64,000 nt of DNA from Rebecca billardiae RCC1528 (Eukaryota > Haptophyta), in the NCBI GenBank assembly GCA_965240325.2, contig OZ251227.1:2294001-2358000 (forward strand), in the 5' to 3' direction. Positions 56,521 to 64,000 of the stretch are shown here, piece by piece (the stretch's first letter is position 1; every line of letters begins with the position of its first letter). The notes below the pieces were generated by a model. That model did not search any database and had not been told where the DNA came from. It saw only the letters and a program-made list of their open reading frames with translations. A program made the translations under genes and the position numbers.

Positions 56521-58328
56521 ATGTCGTGGGGCCATCAGCACATGGGGCTCGAATCAGCCTCCCGCGAGTTCGGCTCTGGCGTGGGCCATCCGCAGCCCGC
56601 GCAAGCGCCCCCCCTCAACTCGTCGTGGCTTCCCACGTGGAACCTCGGCCAAGGCGACCGCACAGCGCAGCCGCCGCCGCCCCCGATGGATGCTCGGGTC
56701 GCGGCCAAGATGGAGCTGGCAGCCTACTACGATGCGCTGTCGCAGCAGCTGCCGGATGCGTCTGGCATGACGTCGACCGGAGCGCCCGCGCCGCAGGCGC
56801 AGTCGCACGGGCTCGCGCACACCTCGAGCCTGAGCTTGCAGCAGCTGCTCGCGAGCATGCAGCAGCAGCAGCACCCGCAGCACCAACCGCAGCAGCAGCT
56901 GCTGTCGCACCAGCTGCAGCACCACTACCAGCAGCCGTCGCAGATGCTGCAGAGCGGGCTGACTGGCCAGTCGGCGACGCAGGATCTGTCCTCGCTGCTC
57001 TGGTCCGGCCTCGGCTCCAAAAACGGCTACTGGCCGAACCCCAACTTCCCGGCCGCGGCCGCGGCCGCGCCCGCTGCGGTCGGCGGCGGTCACGGCTTCG
57101 GCCTCCTCGCGGGGTCAGGCGGCATGCCTGCGTCGACGCAGGCGCCGGGCCTCGGCGCGTATCCGACCGCGCCACCCACCGCCACGGCGACGCCGCTGCT
57201 CTCCGACGCGCAGCCGCAGCTCTCGGTGCGCGCGGTCAAGTCCGACGGGCAGAGCTCGTCGCAGGCCAAGCCCGACTCGAGCTCGAACGGCGGCACGACG
57301 TTCGTCATCCCGCTCCCGATGATCACGACCGGGCAGGAGCGCAAGGCGGGGTCGACCGACGCGCCCGCCGCTGCCGAGCCGCCCGCCACCGCCGCATCGC
57401 GCGGCGCCGACGACGGCCCGCCGCCGCGCCGCGTCGGCCGGAAGCCCAAGCTCGTCACGTTCGAGTCGATCGCGCAGCGGTTTGACCAGCCGATCGAGCG
57501 CGCCGCGCGCTCGCTCGGCGTGTGCACGACCGTCATCAAGAAGGTCTGTCGCGCGAACGGCGTGCAGCGGTGGCCGTACCGCAAGATCCAGTCGGTCGTC
57601 CGGCCGATCATGCAGCTCCAGCTGCGCGTCGCGCAGGGCATCGCCTCGCCGGACGAGATCGCCGAGCTGCAGCGGCTGGTGCGCGCCGCGACGCGCTTCC
57701 CGCGCCGCACCCCGCCCGCGCGCGCACGCCACGCATGCGCCTCACCGGCCGCGCCCCCTTCCCGCCTCGCTCGCGACGCACGCAGACGCGCGCACAGCAA
57801 CGAGAGCAGCAGCAGGGTGGCGGCTCGGATGCGGACCCGAACGAGCGCGCGAGCGGCGGCGGCGGCGACTCGCGCGACGGCGGCGACTCGGAGGGCGACG
57901 CGCCATCCCTGCCGGGTGGCAAGGGCTCTCCTGGCCCATCCGGCCCGTCGCTCCACGTCGAGCTGCAGCTGCCGGCGATCCCGCAGATGACGCAGCCGCG
58001 CGTCGAGCCGCAGGTCGTACCGCAGTTCCCGCCGATGCCGGCGATCGCGTCGAGCATCCCCCTCGCCGACCCGTTGGCAGCCGCGCGACAGTACGGAGGA
58101 GCACACATGCCTGTGTCGGCGCCCGTGTCGCTCGGCTACCAGCAGCCGTCCTCGCAGGGGCAGTACTCGCCGCTGAGCAGCGCGCAATGGGCGCAGCTGC
58201 AGGCGCTGATCGCGCAGCAGCAGCAGCAGCAGCACCACCACCACCACCACCACACGCAGCAGCAGCCGCAGCCGCAGCCGAGCGCGTACGACTACTATGG
58301 GCTGCCGCGCGCGCTCTCGTTCAGCTAA
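56521..58328 (+). CDS. RWP-RK transcription factor, paralogue B
   Basis: Model: join(56521..57678, 57786..58328), 566 residues, phase-0 GT-AG intron of 107 bp at the same place as in paralogue A. Start MSWGHQHMGLES. Same plan: Gln/Ser-rich N-terminus with poly-Gln (about 115-145), the SATQDLSSLLWSGL island, FVIPLPMI, then the RWP-RK domain (KLVTFESIAQ near 310; RWPYRK at 350-355) and an amphipathic helix. Exon 2 begins TRAQQREQQQGG, contains LHVELQLPAIPQM shared with A, a Gln/His run (QQQQQQHHHHHHH) and ends YYGLPRALSFS. Outside the DNA-binding end of exon 1 the two genes differ in many substitutions and indels. A and B are products of a local duplication in direct orientation. Target genes are unknown. 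Confidence 0.9.
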
Positions 58329-59379
58329 GCCGGCCGCGCTCCCGACCACGCCCAAGCCGACGTCGCCGTGGCGGCGATGGCACGCCGCGCGCCTCGGAAG
58401 ACTGCTTCGACCTTCCAGCGCGCACGCCGTCGAGCTGGCGGCACCCACCCGCCGCCCGCTCGAGCGTGCTCGAGGCATCCGCCCGTGGGTGGCTCACGAG
58501 GGCTTGCGACGCGGACCCCTCCGGTCCGCGGCGCGAGCCCTCGCGCTCCCACACACGCCCGGATGTCCAGCGCACCGGCGCTGCCAACGCTGCTGCCTCG
58601 CTCCCCCCTAGCGTTGGGCAGCATATCGTGCTCTTTCAATCTCCTCCCCACACCGCCTGAGCCGTCAGAGCCTGGCCCTGTCTCCCCGGTTCGGCACGCC
58701 ACGATTCGGCGGCCACTCCGCCGTCGACGCGTAGGCGGTCTGCGATGACTCGCAGCCTGGCACTCCCCCTGCATGGGATCGCGGCCCCGAGGGTCGGCTC
58801 CCATGTGGCCGGAATGCGAGGATGTTGAACGCGCGAGAATCGCGTCATCGCAAGTGTTAGCTAGCTGCGGAGTAGATCTAGTAGTGAGTGACTCCTCGGC
58901 GAGGACTGACCGGCTAGCCGGCAGTCGAGTGAAGCCCTTGTCGCAGCCAGGGCAAGGCCAAAGCCGGCGGTTGTCAGTGGCCTCTCGAAAACACCATCAT
59001 CACGTAAAAACACCGCGAAGATGATGGAATCGCCGATTTTCCCGGGCGCTCTTGATCATCGTCGTGGTCATCAGGCGAAGCGTGCCCAAGCATTTGACGT
59101 GGATTCTTTTTTCATAGAATACATATTGAGCTCGTCATCCGATTGGTGAGAGATGCTCAGGAATCAGAAGTGATGAAATACTCATGAAAAAGCCGCGAGA
59201 AAGTTGAAAACGATTGGTTGATGATGATAGGTGCGGTTAAAGGGAATCAGGGTAGGAAAAGCGGTATACAGAGGTCCTGCTGCTAGGCGCTAGCCCGCTT
59301 CCCCCCGAGTTACCCACCTTGGTTAGACACTCCCTTGGTTAGACTGAAGGTGCACGAGAATCTAAGTCAGCGTACAGTT
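58329..59379. other. 3' flank of RWP-RK gene B and AT-richer spacer
   Basis: No gene is seen. The first 300 bp resemble the 3' flank of gene A. From about 58980 the DNA becomes AT-richer (GATGATGG..., TTTTTTCATAGAATACATATTGAG), and TTGGTTAGAC occurs twice at 59319-59341 just before the inverted-repeat elements. Confidence 0.45.
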
Positions 59380-59381
59380 TA

Positions 59382-60008
59382 TTACCGATTTCAGGCACCC
59401 GTGGAAGTCAATCGTCGAAGTCAGAATCAGTTCGGATCAGTTCTGCTTTGGTCCTTCATCCGAATCGATCGCGATCGAAGGGGGTCGCTTGCGATCGATT
59501 GTGATTGGCCAGATCAGTTCGCCGATCCAATCTCGATCCGAACTGAGTTGAACAGCTCATCATTCTGATTTGATCTCGATCGATCGGCGAACCTCGATTG
59601 ATTGGGATCGATCGAGTTTGAGATCGAAACGATCGATTTACGAAACGCGTTCAGCGAATCGATCGACACCTCATCATGACGCCTATGTATCACTTACAAA
59701 GTTGCGACCGATTTAGCTGGTATCAGTCATCACAAAAGGCGAGCCATCGATTTGCTTCTTCATGATCGATTACGATTGATCACGATCGTTTGTGAATCGG
59801 AGTAGATGATCGATCGCGATCGAACGCATCCGTTTTGTCGATCGAAGCCAATCGAATCGTGATTGTGATCGGGTTCGCGATCGGCAAATCGATTCGCGAT
59901 CGAACTCGTGATCCACAAACACGATCGATCTCGATCGATCTGATCGGCACGATCGAAGAGGGTCAAAGTGAATCGTGATTGACTTCCACGGGTGCCTGAA
60001 ATCGGTAA
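59382..60008 (+). mobile_element. 627 bp non-autonomous TIR element
   Basis: Terminal inverted repeats of 32 bp (TTACCGATTTCAGGCACCCG...) are perfect at 59382 and 60008 and flanked on both sides by TA (59380-59381, 60009-60010), as for Tc1/mariner-type or other TA-target elements. There is no coding capacity. The whole sequence equals the two ends of the larger neighbour in reverse orientation, joined at a single CGATTCG. GATC occurs about once per 15 bp. Confidence 0.92.
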
Positions 60009-60214
60009 TATTACCGATTTCAGGCACCCGTGGAAGTCAATCACGATTCACTTTGACCCTCTTCGATCGTGCCGATCAGATCGATCGAGATCGATCGTGT
60101 TTGTGGATCACGAGTTCGATCGCGAATCGATTTGCCGATCGCGAACCCGATCACAATCACGATTCGGGCAAATATTTTGGGTTTAGGCTAATTTGCGGGG
60201 ATAAGGATGGCGTC

Positions 60215-60587
60215 AGAGGGGGAGAAGGGGGAGAGAAGGGGGAGAGAGGGGGGAGAAGGAGGAGGAGGAGGGGAGAAGGAGGAGAGAGGAGGGGAGAGGG
60301 AGGGAGAGGGAGGGGAGAGGAGGGGAGAGGGGAGAGGAGGGGAGAGGGAGGGGAGAGGGAGGGGAGAGGAGGGGAGAGGGAGGGGAGAGGGAGGGGAGAG
60401 GGAGAGGGAGGGGAGAGGGAGGGGAGAGGGAGAGGGAGGGGAGAGGGAGGGGAGAGGAGGGGAGAGGGAGGGGAGAGGGAGGGGAGAGGAGGGGAGAGGG
60501 AGGGGAGAGGGAGGGGAGAGGGAGGGGAGAGGGAGGGAAGGGAGGGAAGGGAGAGGGAGGGGAGAGGGAGAGGAGAGGGAAGGAGGG
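60215..60587 (+). repeat. 373-nt uninterrupted polypurine tract
   Basis: Only A and G, mostly GGGGAGAGGGA-type units, without a single pyrimidine. It lies inside the larger TIR element. Such mirror-like tracts can form triplex DNA. Confidence 0.95.
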
Positions 60588-60960
60588 CACATGTCAGAGA
60601 GAAGACAGTGCGCATGCTGCCGCGCAAACGCGGCGGATGGTTGGTGCGCTGCGCTGCGCGAGCGTGCTCGCACCATGCTCAAGTCTGGAGTACGTATGGG
60701 CAGGATCGTCGTTGCGCGCCGAGTAGGTTGCAGCGTCTGCAGGTAGAGAGGGCGTGCTGCACGACTGCCACTTGCGCCCCTGCGCCATGTAGATGGAGAG
60801 CACCTGCCTGCGCCCACCTGCACGGCAGCACAGGACACAAACACGCGGTGCACACGGCGCGCACACACGGCACGGCAGGGTGGTGCTCTCGCGCGCACCT
60901 GCGTTCGGGAAGCGTGGTGGCACGGGGAGAGCGGATCGATGCACCTCAGTTCACGCGCGC

Positions 60961-62060
60961 CGAGCTCTGCCCACGCCGCCGCAGCCCGCTCTCCGCCGAG
61001 CCCGTCGTCACCGTAGCCGTGCGGCGCGCGCGCTCGGCTGCACAGCACGGCGCGCCGCGCGGCGCTGAGGCGCGCGGCGCGCCGCCGGCCGCGCGCGCCG
61101 CGCCGAGTCCGAGGCCGGTGCCGAGCGCGGCGCCACGCAGCGCGACGTGGTCGATGCGCCTCCACTCGTGCGCGCCGAGCTCCACCACCGCCGCCGATGC
61201 CCGCCCGCCGCCGAGCGCGTCACCGTAGCCGTGCGGCGCGCGCGCTCGGCTGCACAGCACGGCGCGCCGCGCGGCCCTGAGGCGCGCGGCGCGCCGCCGG
61301 CCGCGCGCGCCGCGCCGAGTCCGAGGCCGGTGTCGAGCGCGGCGTCACGCAGCGCGACGTGGTCGATGTGCCTCCGTTCGTGCGCACCGAGCTCCGCCAA
61401 CGCCGCCGCCGCCCGCTCTCCGCCGAGCCCGTCGTCACCGTAGCCGTGCGGCGCGCGCGCTCCGCCGCACAGCACGGCGCGGCGCGCGGCGCTGAGGCGC
61501 GCGGCGCGCCGCCGGCCGCGCGCGCCGCGCCGAGTCCGAGGCCGGTGTCGAGCAAGGCGCCACGCAGCGCGACGTGGTCGATGCGCCTCCGTTCGTGCGC
61601 GCCGAGCTCCGCCAACGCCGCCGATGCCCGCCCACCGCCGAGCCCGTCGTCACCGTAGCCGTGCGGCGCGCGCGCTCGGCCGCACAGCACGGCGCGCCGC
61701 TGAGGCGCGCAGCGCGTGGCCGGCAGCGCGCCGCCGGCCGCGCGCGCCGCGCCGAGTCCGGTGCCGGTGCCGAGCACGGCGCCACGCAGCGCGACGTGGT
61801 CGGGAGGCTCAGCTCGTGCGCACCGAGCTCCGCCCACGCGGTCGACGCCCGCTCTCGAACGAGGCCGTCACGGCCGCCGTGCGGCGTGCGACCTCGGCCG
61901 CGCGGCCGCGCACGTCGAGGCGCGCTGCACGGCCGCGGCCGCGCGCCGCGCCGAGTCGGAGGTCGGCGCCGAGCACTGCGCCGCGCCGGCCGCGCCGAGA
62001 GAGGCGGACGACATCCGGCTAGCCAGGCACGCCGATCGTCGCCACCGCCGTAGAAGCCCG
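60961..62060. repeat. Tandem array with ~214 bp unit
   Basis: CCGAGCTC...CCGTAGCCGTGCGGCGCG units start at about 60961, 61175, 61387, 61602 and 61823, with spacings of 214, 212, 215 and 221 bp. A more degenerate unit follows near 62030 and faint traces to about 62470. The minus strand shows a repeated peptide-like motif (ELGAHERRRIDHVALR), but spacing is not a multiple of three, so no frame passes through the array. Confidence 0.85.
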
Positions 62061-62493
62061 CTCGCCGCTGAGTCCGTCACCGTAGCCATGCGGCGCGCAA
62101 GCTTGGCCGCGCGGCACGGCGCGCCGCGGTGCGGCGCCGGCCGTGCGCGCGGCGTGCTGGGCCGAGTCGGCAGCCGGGGGCGAGTACTGCGCCGCGCCGA
62201 GAGGAGCGGGGCGCCGAAAGATGCGGGCGATGCACCGCCGGCGGAGCACGCCGATCGATCGCCTCCGACGCCGCCGAGTCTGCCACAGCGGTAGTGCTGC
62301 GCGTGCGATCACAGACGCAAAGCCGCTTGCGCGCGCGCGGCGCGCTTGACCAAGTCGAGTCCGATGACGGTAGTGGCTGCGCGGCCGCGCAGAAAGAACG
62401 AGCCGATGCACTTCAGGTCGTGCACACCGATCTCCGCCGACGCCCGCTCTCCGCCGAGCCCGGCACCGCCGCCCGGCGGCAAGCCGAGCTGCT

Positions 62494-62535
62494 CGGCGCG
62501 GCGCGGCGCGGCGCGGCGCGGCGCGGCGCGGCGCG
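62494..62535. repeat. GGCGC pentanucleotide microsatellite
   Basis: Eight or so consecutive GGCGC units inside the larger TIR element. Confidence 0.9.
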
Positions 62536-63591
62536 CCGAGCCACGGCGCCGCCCGTCGGCGGGGCGCGCTCAGCCGAGGCGAGGATGATGCAGATGGCAA
62601 GTAGACTGCCATGCAGAAAGAAGCGGTCGACGCGCCTTGGGATGTGCGCGCCGAGCACTGCCGCGTGCGGTTGTGCTGGACACGCGTCGCCGTCGGAACC
62701 GTCGGCGTGCCAGCAGGAAGAGCAGGAGAAGGGCAGGAAGAAGGGCAGGCCCGCATGACGTGTATCGGAGGGCGCGGCGTGCTCAGCTTGGCGGCGTGCC
62801 GCACCGACGGGCGGAGGCAGGCGAGGGCGAGCGCCGGCGGCGGTTGGGGGCGCCGCGCGCGCGTGCGGAGGTCGCCGACCGAGGGGTGGGGCCGTCGCGG
62901 GCGCTCTGTTCTCGGCTGAATTCAAACTCCAAACCGCAGTCGTCGATTCAAAATCACTACGCCACCTGGTTATTCGGACTCTTCCGGACTTTGAACCCCT
63001 CGAACCCCGACCGGGTTGAACCCCCTCGTCGAGATCGAACCCCCAGTCTGAGATTGTCCCCGACAATAGGAACGCTGCCCCCTCCGCCGAACCCCTTCTT
63101 GTCCCCGGTACCGATTCGATTGGCTTCGATCGACAAAACGGATGCGTTCGATCGCGATCGATCATCTACTCCGATTCACAAACGATCGTGATCAATCGTA
63201 ATCGATCATGAAGAAGCAAATCGATGGCTCGCCTTTTGTGATGACTGATACCAGCTAAATCGGTCGCAACTTTGTAAGTGATACATAGGCGTCATGATGA
63301 GGTGTCGATCGATTCGCTGAACGCGTTTCGTAAATCGATCGTTTCGATCTCAAACTCGATCGATCCCAATCAATCGAGGTTCGCCGATCGATCGAGATCA
63401 AATCAGAATGATGAGCTGTTCAACTCAGTTCGGATCGAGATTGGATCGGCGAACTGATCTGGCCAATCACAATCGATCGCAAGCGACCCCCTTCGATCGC
63501 GATCGATTCGGATGAAGGACCAAAGCAGAACTGATCCGAACTGATTCTGACTTCGACGATTGACTTCCACGGGTGCCTGAAATCGGTAATA

Positions 63592-64000
63592 CTACAGGTG
63601 GATACGGGTGATCTGGACAGTGGCCGACCCAACTCACGCGGAGGACTCCCTGGGAGCATTGGGGTCGAAGGGGCGCCAGGGACGGACTTCAGGGGGTCCC
63701 TGGAGTTCCGCCACAGCGCGCTTTCTGCGCTGCGGGCCCGTCTCCGCGCGTGGCGGCCGCAATGGCACTGTCCAATTAGCCCCTGGCACTGGCTGAGGCA
63801 TGGGAATCGAGCTCAGAGACGCGCGCGCGGAGGAAAAGCGTGTGCAGCGGCTCGGACGGTTGCTCTGGGACCTACCCACGCCAGCGCAACCGCGCCTTGC
63901 CTTGGAGTCCGCCCTTCCTGAGTCCGCGCACGCGCCTTGCGGCTTGAAACGCTGGCGTTCGCCCTTGTGCGCGGGACTCACGAAACAAGGCGAAGGCGGC
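63592..64000. other. Right window edge, nothing recognised
   Basis: 409 bp of GC-rich sequence after the larger TIR element. Short frames exist on both strands, none with protein-like features. Confidence 0.4.

Larger units (their letters stand above)
60011..63589 (-). mobile_element. 3579 bp TIR element, parent form of the 627 bp element
   Basis: The same 32 bp inverted termini lie at 60011 and 63589, with TA on the left (shared with the neighbour, 60009-60010) and right (63590-63591). The AT-richer, GATC-rich ends (60011-60166 and 63112-63589) enclose about 2.95 kb of host-like GC-rich DNA holding a purine tract, a tandem array and a GGCGC microsatellite. I recognise no transposase on either strand, so mobility would need a protein from elsewhere. 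Compared with the 627 bp copy the ends appear identical. Confidence 0.9.

Noticed and set aside
60187-61165. Minus-strand frames over the purine tract and tandem array as a Ser/Pro-rich protein
   Set aside because: These are translations of simple repeats; array spacing is not a multiple of three and no start or domain is credible.

Overview
The window looks like nuclear DNA of a GC-rich unicellular alga with a secondary red plastid. A haptophyte of the Pavlova/Diacronema type fits best; a pelagophyte or other ochrophyte is an alternative. The evidence is a very high GC content outside a few AT-rich islands, a bipartite plastid targeting leader with an ASA-F cleavage motif (19965), short GT-AG introns of about 100-180 bp with GTGCG-type donors and CGCAG-type acceptors, RWP-RK factors, and membrane-linked TIR-like proteins of a kind common in protist algae. 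No tRNA, rRNA or CRISPR was seen. All gene models and splice sites were read by eye from frame, phase and homology.

Layout. 1-11.1 kb: a coiled-coil gene leaving the left edge (-), RAD51 (+, 3 exons), a 1919-residue surface protein ending in a cytoplasmic TIR domain (+), and an F-box/RCC1 seven-blade propeller (+). 11.1-12.8 kb: no gene seen. 12.8-25.4 kb: a dense block, much of it divergent pairs separated by only 89-172 bp: a TIR-like polytopic membrane protein (-) and a hypothetical gene (+); a TPR-cyclophilin-ankyrin fusion (-); a heme-oxygenase-like gene (-) back to back with a thylakoid-lumen-targeted miniprotein (+); a predicted four-span membrane protein (+); a DUF5690-like MFS transporter (-) back to back with a glycosyltransferase-like gene (+). 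25.4-27.3 kb: mobile debris, namely a solo copy of the repeat that flanks the retroelement, and a small foldback. 27.3-34.1 kb: a WSC/ShK secreted or membrane protein (-) and a four-exon low-complexity protein with F-x-P repeats, possibly flagellar or cytoskeletal (-).

34.9-41.7 kb: a retroelement. A single 1518-codon ORF with reverse transcriptase motifs and a C-terminal nuclease-like motif sits between two direct repeats of about 1.05 kb. A compositionally distinct, AT-richer strip (41.7-42.6 kb) follows. 42.7-47.3 kb: an LRR plus long Ala-rich coiled-coil protein (-). 48.1-58.3 kb: two paralogous RWP-RK transcription factor genes in the same orientation, 6.8 kb apart. Their DNA-binding exon ends are almost identical (one mismatch in 279 bp, running 18 bp into the intron) while the rest has diverged. 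The stretch between them holds AT tracts and a ~267 bp inverted repeat.

59.4-63.6 kb: two head-to-head terminal-inverted-repeat elements that share one TA dinucleotide. The 627 bp one is an exact internal-deletion derivative of the 3579 bp one, with the deletion joined at a 7 bp microhomology. The larger element carries a 373-nt uninterrupted purine tract and a ~214 bp tandem array but no recognisable transposase.

The genes do not form one pathway. Recurring themes are TIR-type signalling architectures fused to membrane segments (two genes), compact bidirectional promoters, and recent activity of mobile DNA and gene conversion.
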